A stretch of 64,000 nucleotides of DNA from Aspidapion aeneum (lineage: Eukaryota > Arthropoda > Insecta > Coleoptera > Brentidae). The notes below the pieces were generated by a model. The model was not told the DNA's origin. It searched no databases and worked only from the letters and a program-made list of their open reading frames with translations. Of this stretch, positions 20,743-34,080 are shown piece after piece. Both the position numbers and the translations under genes were made by a program. The stretch lies in contig OY755040.1 of the NCBI GenBank assembly GCA_963576565.1, positions 86,335,522-86,399,521 of the forward strand, read 5' to 3'. The first letter of the stretch is position 1, and each line of letters opens with the position of its first letter.

Positions 20743-21033
20743 GGTACTTCAAGTACAGTAATTGAAATTGTACTTCAAGTACTTACAAGTACTTCAAGTA
20801 CTGTACTTAACGTACATCTACAATTCGGTAATTGTACTTGAAGTACTTTTAACAATGTACTTGATTTTGTCAAGTAAAGTACTTCAAGTACATTATAAGT
20901 ACTTCAAGTACAGCCAAAGTGCTTCAAGTACTTTCAAAGTACTTCAAGTACATTCAAAGTACTTCAAGTACATTCAAAGTACTTCAAGTACATTAAAAGT
21001 ACTTCAAGTATAATAAAATATTCTTGAGGTACA
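20743..21033. repeat. Palindromic minisatellite, AAGTACTTCAAGTAC units (right copy)
   Basis: Mirror of 9729-10018. The array has about a dozen units with spacers such as ATTCA and ATTAA. The open frame 20762-21013 is produced by the repeat and is not a gene. Confidence 0.9.
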
Positions 21034-21658
21034 ATTTAGATATAGGTGAGATATAACTTTAATGCGCCGAAAACAAGTGTTAACCTCAGGGTTGCCACTT
21101 TTCCGGTTTTTTTATCAACTTGGCAGCGAAGTCCGGTATTTTAGCAACCTTGATAGGTACTTCTTATTTAATTAGGTACACACTCATCAAAAGAATAATG
21201 CCTATAGGCTTAATTATTTAGGCGCACCTTCATTATTTCGTGGAACGTGAAATTCAAAGTGTGAGAAACTACTACAGCAGTCATGCCATCTATTGAGGGG
21301 TGTCGGTAGTACGGTAGTGCAGGTATTTTTTGCTCGATTTTTAGAGATCCACCAACTCGCTTTGCAGCAGACGTAATTTCTACGTTTGAAGGAGGTTGGT
21401 TTAAAGAACCCGAAAATTTATTTAGTTTGACTAGATACACCTGGATATTTACGTTTGTTATGCTTATTTATTTAGTTTAATTTAAACAAGTTTTTAAGCA
21501 GTTTTGTGGGCTATTATAAAAATAGTACTTTCTATGATTGATTTAGAAATTATTGACGGTAAGAACAGTGCCCCAAGGGCTCCACCAAAAGAGAAATAAG
21601 GCAAGGTAGGATACATGCTCCTCGGAGTTCGGGGTAACCGTGACACGCCTAAAGCCTA

Positions 21659-21786
21659 GTTTCCTATGCTTGCCCAGCCCGATTCAAAAAATGCATCACC
21701 TGACAGTACATGGCGTTGTACCGGTTTTAAATGCAGTGTCACCTGATGCGTTTTTTGAATCAGGGTGGGCACGTATAGGTGGAAAC
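21659..21786. repeat. Hairpin insert in the right arm
   Basis: Arms 21659-21705 and 21737-21786 pair with a few mismatches: GTTTCC / GGAAAC outside, 'gattcaaaaaatgcatcacc' against 'acctgatgcgttttttgaat' inside, and TGACA / TGTCA next to the loop. The left arm of the large repeat lacks this block, so it is a later insertion of a small fold-back element. It also produces an incidental open frame at 21640-21918. Confidence 0.75.
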
Positions 21787-22059
21787 CGGGTGTATCGCAA
21801 AACTATAAAACACATTTTGATGCGACTGGGTCAATTTTGCAGCTTTTTGTGTAATAAAATTATCTCTTTTCATTTTTTGACAATTTTTGACATTTTTTTA
21901 AATTTTTTGTCATTTTAAATATTTGTTGAAGTTTTTGACGTTTTTTGACATTTTTGATTTGTTTTTTGATATTTTAGGCTTTTTTCTCATTTTTTGACAT
22001 ATTTAATGTACTTGAAGTACTTTCATGGCAAAAGTAAAAGACTTGGGAAAAATCAAGTA

Positions 22060-23735
22060 GTGCACATAAGTCCTTTTTGAAAGCAGTGGTGTACGTAACA
22101 TAGGCATATCATAAAGGGATACATTTTTAAAATTAAAATTTTTGTGTTTTCTTCTTCTTCCCTAACACATTGTTTTTCTCCAAAAAGAATTTTAAGTCAA
22201 AAACTCATTCTATGCAGGTACATATAAGTTCGAAAATAAATATAACTATCCAGCAATCTTCAAATCAATAAAAAATTCAACATTCGTTATCGTTATCCTT
22301 TAATAGTCTTGAAAGAAGAAATGCATCAAAAATGTGTAAAATCTAACCTAAATATATAATTATATTAGATTTCGAAATTTAAGCTGCAAAAAACGACAAA
22401 AAAGACTCTCTAAAACCTGGAAATTTTTGTTTTTCTTTTAAATTTTCTCAAAAACTAACTAAGCTTTATGGAAAAATGGGGTGGGGTACGCCTAAGGAAA
22501 GACTCTCCAGCGCTGTCCGTTTATTGGGATAATGTAAAAAAATTAAAAAAAGAAACGTGTTTTACTTGATTTTCTTAAAAATCAAGCTTTACATCAAAAA
22601 ATTGTATTTATACTTTATTGTAGAAAATAAAATTTTCTTTTAAACGATGTGTCACAAGGCTACATTAGTTTCATTTATAACAATTTAGGGCCGTCCGTAG
22701 ATTAAAGCAATTTTGAAAAAATCAAAAAATGAATCACCACACTATAACCGCAATCTGAAGTGATAGTTTCCAAAATTCACGAACACCCCCCTCCCACCTC
22801 CTTAACAAAAGAAGTAACCCTCCCGAAAAAAGATTTTAGGTACGGCCCTAGCAGCAAAGGTGATCTGTTTGAGACTTTATTGTACAAAATTAAATTTCCT
22901 TTTTACCAATGTGGAAGTCAGACTAATGACAAACTCTCCAGCGGCGTCCGTTTATTGAAAACAAAAACCACATGTTTGTGACACGTTTTACCCGATTATC
23001 TTAAAAACCAAGCCCTCTATTATAAATTGTGCCCTATAGTCGATTTTAGACAATGAAATTTCTCTTTAAACGCCCCATTAGAAAGTGAGATTTATCTTCA
23101 GATTAAAACTTTAAAACACAGGTGCCCGTAAATTAAATCAATTTTTACAAATCACCAAACACATTAATTTTGCAATTGAAAAGCGACTGCTGTTTTGGAC
23201 CAAAGTCCATATTCCATGTTAATTAATAAATTGATAAAATTTTGTTTGTGAAGGAAAGGGTTTTTTTTTCAATTGCAATATGAGTGACCTTCAACCTGGA
23301 GAAATCCAAGTAACTACATTAATTTTATTACAGGGTTTTTCCAATTTTCTCAGAAACTAAGCGCAATTGAGGAAAATATTTTTTATACTTAGTTGTAAAA
23401 AATAAAATTCCCTTTTTCACGATGTGTAAGACAGTGATGTTTGATTAATGATAAATTGTCCAGCGAGGGCGACGTCCGTCGGGAGTAATTAAAAAAAAAA
23501 AGAAAATATATATATATATATGTTTCACCCGGATTAGGACCAAGCTCTTTATAAACAATGTGCCGTATAGTTAATTATAGAAAATTAAATTTCCTTTAAA
23601 TGATGTATAACAATGTAAGATTAATTTAATTTTTAAAAAGTCAGGGATGTCCGTAAATAAAATAAATTTTTAAAAATCAAAAAAAGAATCACCACACTAT
23701 AACCGCAATCTGAAGTGATAGTTTTCTAAGAACTA
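22060..23735. repeat. Degenerate long-period tandem repeat, about 3 units
   Basis: The first unit starts with AGTGGTGTACGT, a match to the start of the inner arm of the inverted repeat. Units share CTCTCCAGCG...GTCCGTTTATTG at about 22505, 22930 and 23458, then 'aaaattaaatttcctttt' and GTCCGTA.ATTAAA. A 38-base stretch starting GAATCACCACACTATAACCG is present at 22731 and again at about 23688. No coding function; frame 22760-22981 is incidental. Confidence 0.75.
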
Positions 23736-24640
23736 CTACGCCGATTTTATTAATTTGTACTTCCTTATGCGGGATAAAGTAGTGTTTTTCTATGAATTAA
23801 AAAAAAACTAAAACATTTTCGGAAAGTAAGAATAAACGTGCCTCTTTGAAGGGTCAAGTATGTTTCTGTCCGACATCCTAGCTTTTAAGATGGCGGCAAA
23901 TTTCGATTGTATTCTTTAAAGAAAAATTAATTCTCCCAATGATTTTTTTTATTTCACTAAGATCGGTTCAGTAATAATGAGTTTATAAGGAAATTCAATC
24001 AATCGTATAATCTGTAAAACAATGGCTGAAACAAAAATCGATTTTTTGAGAACAACCACACCGATTTGACTAATTTTTAACTTGTTGTGCTTTTCTATAA
24101 ATTAAAAAAAAAACTAAAATATATTCAGAAAATAAGAATAAACATGTCATTTTGAAGAATCAAGTATGATTCTGTCCGCCATCTTCAATTTTGAGATGGC
24201 GGCAAATTTTGGTCATGATCTCTAAAAAGCAATCAATTCTCACCAGAATGTTTTTTATTTCATCAAAATCGGTTCAGTAGTAATTAATTTATAAGGAAAT
24301 AAATCCAGACATGATTAGCAAGGCAATCGTATAATATTCCAAACAATGCGCAATGGTTGAAACAAAAATTTTTTTTTTTAGAAACACCAAAATGATTTTG
24401 CAGCTTTTTTACTGATTTAAAAAAATAATTAAAACATGTTCGCAACACAAGAACAAAGGAGTATCTTTGAAGGGTACAATTTAATTTTGTCCGCCATCTT
24501 GGATTTTAAGATGGAGGACAAAAAAATATATTTAGTCAAAACTCTGAATAATTCTCTGCCAAGTGCAGTTTGTCCCATTAAAATCTACGTTATAGTTCAA
24601 AAGTTATATTGAAAAAAAAATTGTTCGGTTTTTTTGGCCC
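23736..24640. repeat. About 300-base tandem repeat with AAGATGGCGG motif, about 3 units
   Basis: Units begin near 23735, 24048 and 24390. Each contains GCCGATTTTATTAAT or its variants, 'gaataaacatgtcatttt'-like sequence, TCTGTCCGCCATCTT, then the near-complement AAGATGGCGGCAAA, and AAATCGGTTCAGTA. The paired CCATCTT / AAGATGG would fold into a small hairpin in each unit. It follows directly from the preceding tandem block. Confidence 0.8.
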
Positions 24641-25219
24641 ACCCGGTATATATATCAACCCACCCCCGAACTGAACCGAAAATGTAATTAAAAGTGGTCG
24701 ATTATTCAGTGGCGCACCCAGGAAGATGTTTTAGGGGGGGCCAAGGCTCCATGATGTCATATTACCGGCTATTTATTTTATTATTAATAAAATAGGTATG
24801 TGGAAAATATCTAAAAAAATCCTAGACTGTAACAGAGTAGGTATAAATTTATTATACTTTGTATTTAATTCATTTTTTGCGGAGATTTAATTTTACTCAG
24901 ACCTATTTCGGCTCAATTAATGAATGAAATACAGGTGTACCGATGACCTTCAACGACGCGCCTCACAAACACACACCAGGGTTTTTAAGCGGGTTGAGGG
25001 GACGTGAAGGGAAGTTCATCAAAAGACATCTAAATTGCTTGGGTGATCACGCTACACGAGCGGGATACCTCGTATCAGGCGGCAACCTCGCACAGTAGAA
25101 GCCCTGCGATATTTTAAATATAATATAGTTACGAAACCAGCGCTAGCGTTGTAAACTAAAAGGTGCCTTTAACTGGACCGTGCTTCTGTTGGTAATAACC
25201 TATATATTCTGTGGTAGGA
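24641..25219. other. Non-coding stretch before the non-LTR endonuclease
   Basis: Contains AGTGGCGCACCCAGG followed by a G run at about 24714-24742, a motif also seen near 19013 and 34551. A moderately GC-rich piece is at 24960-25110. No coding remnant upstream of 25220 was recognised. Confidence 0.45.
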
Positions 25220-25950
25220 TTCATAATAAAGAAAGTTGTCCAAGTATATGCCCCCACTTCTACCTACGATGACGAGCACATTGAAGCATTCTAAGAAGAC
25301 ATCTCCAAAGCTATGGAAGAACACAAAACCCATCTTACAATAGTAATGGGAGATTTTTATGTCAAATTATGTAAGAAATTGAACATAGAACAAACTAAAA
25401 TAGACACAACCTTAATGAATTATCTACATGAAAAACACCTTTACGCAATGAATTCGTTCTATAAAAAGAAACCGCAACGAAAATGGACATGGCTCAGCCC
25501 TAATGGACTAACGAAAAACGAAAGTGATTACATACTGACTACTGAGAAAAACTTCATTACAACAGGCAGTGATCACAGGATGGTCAGAACAAAAATCTGC
25601 ATTGATAACAATTTCGAAATGAAAAGAAAAATTAATAATAACAATGGCCAACTTGACATGAATAAACCTACACAAAATAAAGCTATATACAAAAAAGGCT
25701 AAAGGAACAGCTAACCCAAAACTTAAGATACGAAAATAAAAATATAGATCAAATAAATGATACGGTGACAAGAGCTATGACTAATGTAGGAAAAGATAGC
25801 GCAAAAAAGATAAAAAGACGAGAAAATTGTATATCAGAAGAAATAAAGAAACTGATGGAAAAAAGGCGCAAACTGGAGAAAGGAGGAAAAAGAACATCTA
25901 TGGAATACACAGAAATAAATAAAACTATAAGAAAAGTGACAAAATAAAAT
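25220..25950 (+). pseudogene. APE-type endonuclease of a non-LTR retrotransposon
   Basis: From about 25220 the frame reads VVQVYAPTSTYDDEHIEAF, then a stop, then on into the open stretch 25313-25702 with LTIVMGDFYVKLCKK, MNSFYKKKPQRKWTW, DYILT and GSDHRMVRTKI. These are the V-Y-A-P-T, G-D-F-N, W-T-W and S-D-H blocks of the APE endonuclease; the catalytic Asn of GDFN is replaced by Tyr. A frame change near 25690 leads to a Lys/Glu-rich linker (25765-25947). The set is typical of RTE-like elements. The endonuclease nicks target DNA for target-primed reverse transcription. It is the 5' part of the element that continues at 26195, 28470 and 29672. Confidence 0.85.
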
Positions 25951-26194
25951 AAGAGAAAAGCCAAGAAATAAATGTTGAGAGAGTTATAGAAAATAACAGA
26001 AATATGAAATGTCTAAGGTCCTCTCTAGGTAGATATGAAATAATTAAAATAAAGGATATGAACGGCATAGAAATTAACATTAAATATCACACAACTATTC
26101 TATACAAAATTATACCAAACAAAATGGAACCATCGCGAGAGACCACAAAGAAACTCCAAACAAAAATAAAGAACATAAACTGAAGAGCTTCAAC

Positions 26195-26399
26195 CTGAAA
26201 TAAGCAAAGCAGAAATAACGAGAGCATTAAAGTACGGTGGTAAAACTGTAGTTAATACCCTCCACATCCTCATGAATAAAATACTAAAAGAAAAAATAAT
26301 CCCAAACAACTGGAAAGAATCCATAACCATTATTCTACACAAGAAAGGCGGTAGAGCAGACCTAAAAAACTATCGACCCATAACACTCCTCAATGTAAT
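26195..26399 (+). pseudogene. Non-LTR RT, N-terminal palm fragment
   Basis: The coding remnant has AEITRALKYGGK, then, after a deletion that removes the PGPD region, LHILMNKILKEKIIPNNWKE and ITIILHKKGGRADLKNYRPI, continuing TLLN. These are RT blocks 0-2 of RTE/CR1-like polymerases. Several stops between 25950 and 26195 break the link to the endonuclease. The remnant is cut near 26400 by a 2-kb insertion. Confidence 0.85.
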
Positions 26400-28454
26400 A
26401 ATTTATCTGAGGGCATGGCAGTGCCCGGTCAAGTTCGCGGCGTAAACTGCTGTACCACCTTTTCCTGAAACATTTCAGCCCATATTTGACCTATCTAAAA
26501 CTCTACTTCGGAATGAGCTACGAAGCTCAAACTTTTCACAGTCGTAAATCTTCATAGAGTTAACAACTGCAAACTGCAACTTTTATGGACTTCCATAAAG
26601 TAGTATAGTAGTTACAAAATTTCAAAAAATTGCCACTCACTCATGTATAGATCATCAAAATTCTGCTGTACTTCCAGACATGCTACAAAGCAGAAATTTG
26701 GCAGACTGATAGAAATTATGACCAAACCCTTGTGAAAAATCAAAAAACCCCAAAATTTTAATTTACTCCCCTCCCCTATACATGTAAAGTTTTGTCAAAG
26801 TATGTCCACTTCCAGAAACGATAGGGAGCTGAGCTTTGGAAGGCCGATAGGAACTATGATAAAACTAAAGAAAAAAATTAAAAACCCAAAAAAAAAGCCA
26901 AGTAAGTAAAGCCAAGTTCTCTAATACAAATTTCAAAATGAAAGGTTCTTACTAGTTTGGAAATATTTTTCTAAACTTGGCTATTACGGCTGCAAATGAC
27001 TCTTAGGCACCGTTCAGTGGCCGTAATAGCAAAATTTAAAAAAAGCATTTTCAAACTAGTAAGAACCTTTCATTTTGAAATTTGTATTAGAGAACTTGGC
27101 TTTACTTTATCTCAATTCTTTTTACGGAATATCATTTCCGCGTACTTGGCTTTTTTTTACATGAAATCCTTTTGTTATAATAAGCTTTTCACGAAAATAT
27201 TGTCGCACCCCGCATTGCAAAAGGGATGCTTAGCAATATTGTTTGAGGAAAATTTACTTATTGAGAAATTTGTTGGTATTAATTATTGACTTCTGATTTA
27301 AAACTTATTACCATACTAGTGGGGAAAAGGAACTTAAGAATAAAATTAAGAAGTCGGTATGACGGTTTTACAAACTATAATTATTTACACGAAGGATTAT
27401 TTGTCTTGAGTATAAAAGTAAAAAATGGATAAAAGTAAACCTAAAGGTACTTATATTCGAAATTTGTTTGGCGTCAGCCTTCGGAGTTGGTGATCAAACT
27501 TTCTTACATCTTTCTGTTGACTTTCACTCGACTCTCTCGTAATCACGAACTTGAATGAATCCCCTGAGTTGCTTCGCACATCGATTTGGGTAAATCCGCC
27601 GATACAGCAATTTTACCCATTTACGCATATAGGCGTAGGTAAGTCATTGACATGATAAAAATGCTGCATCGCCACTTTTGATACGTAACAGCCCAGGTTT
27701 CAATAAAACTTATATGTTTTTATAAAATATTTAAATTGATTAATTTTCCTACTTGCCATTTTTCCACCGCCCCGAATGCTGGACCCCAGCATTAAAAAGT
27801 TTTATACCCAATTTCATAATTATTTAAAAAAAAAAACAATTTCTTATTCTAAAAAATTTTTTTAAAAATTTAAAAATTTCTAAAAAATTACCTTAATTAA
27901 AATCAAGTTAAAATTCAATTACTTATTCCAATATAAAATAAATCATAAATATCAAAAAATTTCTTAACGTAAAAAATTATGTTAAATAAATTCAAATTTA
28001 AATCCAAAAAAAAATAAATAAAAACCATTCGTTTCTTCCAACTGGGTCGTTCCGGGCCTGGTTGTCGCAGACTGACGATATCCACGACAATTCATAAACT
28101 AGCTTTCAAACATCAAGGGTGGTTTTTGTAGCGACTTTCGGTCCTAGACAATGTGGTAGCTACTTGTGGACATGGACAACGCTATCTGCTTGTTGCTGTT
28201 GAAAAATGCATTTTAGGTGTGTGTGTGTGTACTCGGAATGGTTATGTTATTTGGACGGTGCCGGCGGTTGATCACGCCCAAGTGTTGGTTTAGACTTCAT
28301 TCTTGCGTTCAAAGTTTTTCCTATTCGCAGAGAAAAAACTTGGATTCTCAACTTACTGCTGCCTCCTGACTATGGTTTTTGTTATTTTAGATCCATTGAC
28401 TTTTTGCTGTTAGTTGTCTTACGTCTTAGCATTTTTGGTGGTTGCTTCTTTTTT
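26400..28454. mobile_element. About 2-kb unidentified insertion in the non-LTR RT
   Basis: The RT coding remnant stops near 26400 and resumes near 28470, so the DNA between is foreign. It begins close to GAGGGCATGGCAGTGCCC, a small inverted repeat. It contains a long palindrome (26904-27107) and, at 27415-27440, GAGTATAAAAG, a good TATA-like element upstream of a GC-richer stretch, which suggests an LTR or promoter-bearing piece. Exact ends and target duplication could not be fixed. Frame 26996-27289 crosses the palindrome and is not gene-like. Confidence 0.6.
26904..27107. repeat. Palindrome with 87-base arms
   Basis: Arms 26904-26990 and 27021-27107. The outer 55 or so bases are a perfect match, from AAGTAAAGCCAAGTTCTCTA inward to 'ttcttactagtttg'. 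The inner part diverges, then GCTATTACGGC pairs again. The loop is about 30 bases. Confidence 0.92.
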
Positions 28455-28469
28455 CTCCTAATAACCCAA

Positions 28470-28862
28470 GTAGTTATAACACAGAGAGACTAACAACAAA
28501 ATTTGACGGATATCAATCAAAAGAACAAGCAGGCTTCAGTATAGTTTACCACCTATTAACCATGAAAATCCAAATAGAACGAGCCAACGAATTCAACGTT
28601 CCACTATATATTGCATCTATAAACTCTGAAAAAGCTTTCGATAGCACTGAACAGTAAAAGCATTTTTAATTAATAGCCGAACAGGTTATAGATACACAAA
28701 TTTAATAGCCAATATATATAGTAAAGCAACAACATCAATCAAATTTCCACGAAGGAACGAAGCCAATCCGCATAAGAAGAAAACTATTAAACTATTTAAC
28801 CAGACCCTAGAAGATGTTTTTAAAAACGTAGATTGGGACAATACTTGAACCACCTAAGATAT
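28470..28862 (+). pseudogene. Non-LTR RT, central palm fragment
   Basis: Open stretch 28442-28657 with ERLTTKFDGYQSKEQAGFS, then LYIASINSEKAFDSTEQ, the RT block where the first catalytic Asp should sit (family D-x-x-K-A-F-D-S); here the leading Asp is Asn. Past the TAA the remnant continues in shifting frames with IYSKATTSI and LFNQTLEDVFKN to YLNHLR at 28845-28860. There a solo LTR inserts. Confidence 0.85.
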
Positions 28863-29671
28863 TGTCAGGAATGTAAATTTCCCCTGACTGTGCCACTGTA
28901 CGAAACCATCTTGGAAAAGCGACAAACACAATAATGGTTCTGTTGAGATAAGAAAGTGGTTCCGCCTCCCTCCAAAATAGAAAACATTTGGTTGCCGCCT
29001 ACCACACAGCAGCTGGTTAATGCGAGAAAAACTTTTTGAAAAGTCTAGAGTGGGAGTCGTAATGGTTAAGCGTGGGGATACAGCAAGTAGCGAGAGGGTT
29101 TTCCCTTCAAAGTGATTGGACATGGAAAAACTATGAGAAAAGAAAATGTTGTCGATAAAATGCACTTTATCTCTGTTTTTGTTTAGGTTATCTTGTTTAG
29201 CTCATTAGCTAGAATGTAAAGCAAATTTTAGGATTATCAGCAACGGCCACTGACTTGGTTCCTCCAAGCTCTTCAAAGAGGGGATAATGGATTATTTAGG
29301 TCCAACCTACCGTTTATAAAAACCTAAACTTAGAGGAGACAAGTCGGTAGTTACATTCTAAGTTTTGTTGAACTTAACTAAAACCTCTAAAATTAATTGT
29401 CAGTAAAGAAACATAAGATTTTTATATTTAAAGAATATTTTGCAGTTTGTTATTTTGGTAAGTTAAAGTTTTATTTTAATATTTTGGGTCTTGTTCGTTT
29501 TATAGGTCATAAGAAAAGTCTTGTAACAATTTGTAAATTGCAACAGAGTTTTATTTTGTATTCATTAAAGTTTGTAACGTTTTTAAAACTGTTTTATATT
29601 TATTTTATACACACAAGAGATCCACTACGGTACCCTCGTTTAAGGGCTCGATTTAAAATAAAATCCCGACA
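28863..29671 (+). mobile_element. Solo LTR inserted in the non-LTR RT
   Basis: An 809-base block begins TGTCAGGAATG and ends ATCCCGACA, with the terminal TGTC.../...GACA inverted repeat. It is flanked by the 4-base duplication ATAT at 28859-28862 and 29672-29675. The coding remnant reads YLNHLR on the left and YADDIALI on the right, so excision restores the RT reading. A TATAAAAACC element at about 29314 could be its promoter. TG...CA ends and a 4-base duplication fit a Ty3/gypsy LTR left by LTR-LTR recombination. Strand is not known with certainty. Open frames inside (28854-29165, 29397 onward) are not gene-like. Confidence 0.85.
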
Positions 29672-29830
29672 ATATGCTGATGATATCGCCTTAATAACAG
29701 ATAAGAAAGAAAAACTGATAAAAATTCTGGAAGAACTGGATAAAGCAGCTAAAAATATAGGCTTGAGTATGAACTACACTAAAACTAAAATCATAACAAA
29801 CACAGATGAAAATAGAACAAGTACAGGAAT
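29672..29830 (+). pseudogene. Non-LTR RT, YADD catalytic fragment
   Basis: QYADDIALITDKKEKLIKIL keeps both catalytic Asp residues, followed by IGLSMNYTKTKIITNT, the conserved N-x-x-K-T-K block of the thumb. It ends near 29830 at GCAGGGTGTTTCGG, where a different repeat begins. The reading frame is joined by chance to LTR sequence on its left and repeat sequence on its right (29397-29948). Confidence 0.87.
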
Positions 29831-29849
29831 ATGCAGGGTGTTTCGGCTC

Positions 29850-30413
29850 GTTACAAAAACATCGAAAAAAGTTTTGTCGAAACGTAAAAAGTTCGAAAAA
29901 AAAATGCCGAACCGTAATTTGGTAATAAAAAAATCGAAAGTAAAATAGACGAAAGTTTAAACGATACGTAGTTTTGTCGATCCGTAAAATTGTCGAAAAT
30001 AATATAGTAGAAAATAAGTTAGACGAAGCGTTATTTCGTCGACCAGTAAAAATGTCGAAACGTAAAAGCATCGAAACGTAAAATCATCGAAACGTAGTTA
30101 AGTCGATTCGCAGAATGATCGAACCGTAAAAAAATCGAATCATAAAAAGGTCAAACCTTAAAAAAGTCGAAAAATAAAAGAGAAGAAAGCAATTTAAGCG
30201 AAACGTAATTTTGTCGATCCGTAAAATTGTCGAAAATAATGTAGAAGAAAATAATTTAAACGAATCGTAATTTCGTCAATCCGTAAAAATGTCGAAACGT
30301 AAAAAGTCGAAAATTAAACGCGCGATACGCAATGGAGAAGAGACGCAAAATCATTGAAACGTAATTATGTCGAAACGTAAAAAGCTCGAACCGTAAAAAA
30401 GTCAAAAATGCGG
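29850..30413. repeat. Degenerate array of GTCGAAACGTAAAA-like motifs
   Basis: About 35 short motifs of 14-17 bases built on TCGAAACGTAAAA or its variants (TCGATCCGTAAAA, TCGAACCGTAAAA). There is a higher order: a block of about 120 bases at 29955-30080 is repeated at about 30190-30310, each starting with GTAGTTTTGTCGATCCG or GTAATTTTGTCGATCCG and containing 'attgtcgaaaataat'. No coding role is apparent despite frames passing through. Confidence 0.85.
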
Positions 30414-31241
30414 GAAAATTTCTTGGCTGAACTTGTTGAACTTACGCTGAAAGTTTCACTATATATGGTTAGATGGCACCTGAGGTCATCTCAAAGAACG
30501 AAGGGGCCGCTTATGAATTAGCTGAGGTAAGTCGAAATCGTTTTTAGGATGTTCTCCAGTAGTATAATTTTAGTTCCTATTATTTTATTATTAAATAATA
30601 GGTATAGTTTTCTAAAACTCTAACATTATTAGAAAATACTTTGATATTATAAATAAAATACATATGTAGGCACCTAAGTATTAATTAAATCTTATACGCC
30701 AGTAGCTAGCGCATGGAATAGTAAAGAAATTCAAACCTCGCAATGTCTATTAATGATGTTTAAATAGACGATATCTAAACCAAAATTTTTCTGCAAAAAA
30801 ATGACGGAATTTCTAGTTTTTGCGCTGGTATATTGACATAAGACTAGATTGACCCAATCTGGGTCGATTTCGTTTTGCTAGCACACAAGTTTTTTTTATT
30901 AAGATTATGATCCCACCTAATCCTATTAACAGACTGTTTTTTGCATCTGAGAGAAAGCCCGTAAAAAACCAAGCTGACGTGTTTTTGTTTTTTCTTCTAA
31001 AAAACCCAAATAAGTACCTTATTTACATTAATTCCTAAGTAGCCACCACCGACTTTTTTTTCAAAATGCACTCTTAAATCTACTGCCAATTCTAAATACA
31101 ACCCCGTATGTTTTGTTTTTATTTCCAATAGGTATTTTGCTTTAAGTAAAAAAAGTATTCATAAAATATATATAGACAAATACTATTTTTTATTATAACC
31201 CATTACAATGTTAAAATTCTGCTCCTTTGGCCGCTACACTA

Positions 31242-31245
<4 letters not shown>
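30414..31245. other. AT-rich non-coding stretch
   Basis: No gene or repeat boundary recognised. A local GC-richer piece is at 30460-30530. Confidence 0.5.

Positions 31246-31292
<47 letters not shown>
31246..31292. repeat. (TA)n microsatellite, about 23 units
   Basis: Pure TA run. The next bases, 'agcgtgtaaaggaaattc', recur after the adjacent element at 34258, so the run borders a duplicated segment. Confidence 0.95.
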
Positions 31293-31293
<1 letters not shown>

Positions 31294-31390
31294 CGTGTAA
31301 AGGAAATTCGGGGACACCGTGTATACACGCGTGTTATTAAATAATTGTTTTAATTTTATACTTTTGTTGTCATTTTCTGTAATGTCATTA

Positions 31391-34080
<2,690 letters not shown>

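Larger units (their letters stand above)
8878..21873. repeat. Large diverged inverted repeat, arms at 8878-10030 + 14812-15530 and 19885-21873
   Basis: Sequence from 8878 inward matches, in reverse complement, sequence from 21873 inward. Landmarks: 'gcaaaattgacccagtc' at about 8912 mirrors 'gactgggtcaattttgc' at 21823; 'ctaccgacacccctcaat' at 9448 mirrors 'attgaggggtgtcggtag' at 21292; the AGTACTTG arrays mirror one another; and 15010-15530 mirrors 19885-20390. The left arm is interrupted by about 4.8 kb (10030-14812). The arms are clearly diverged. It could be one large palindromic element or two inverted copies of one repeat. Confidence 0.8.

Noticed and set aside
9729..30413. Possible CRISPR-like arrays (AGTACTTG repeats, TCGAAACGTAAAA motifs)
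   Set aside because: Spacers are not unique, repeats are palindromic or degenerate without constant length, there are no cas genes, and the context is a eukaryotic genome.
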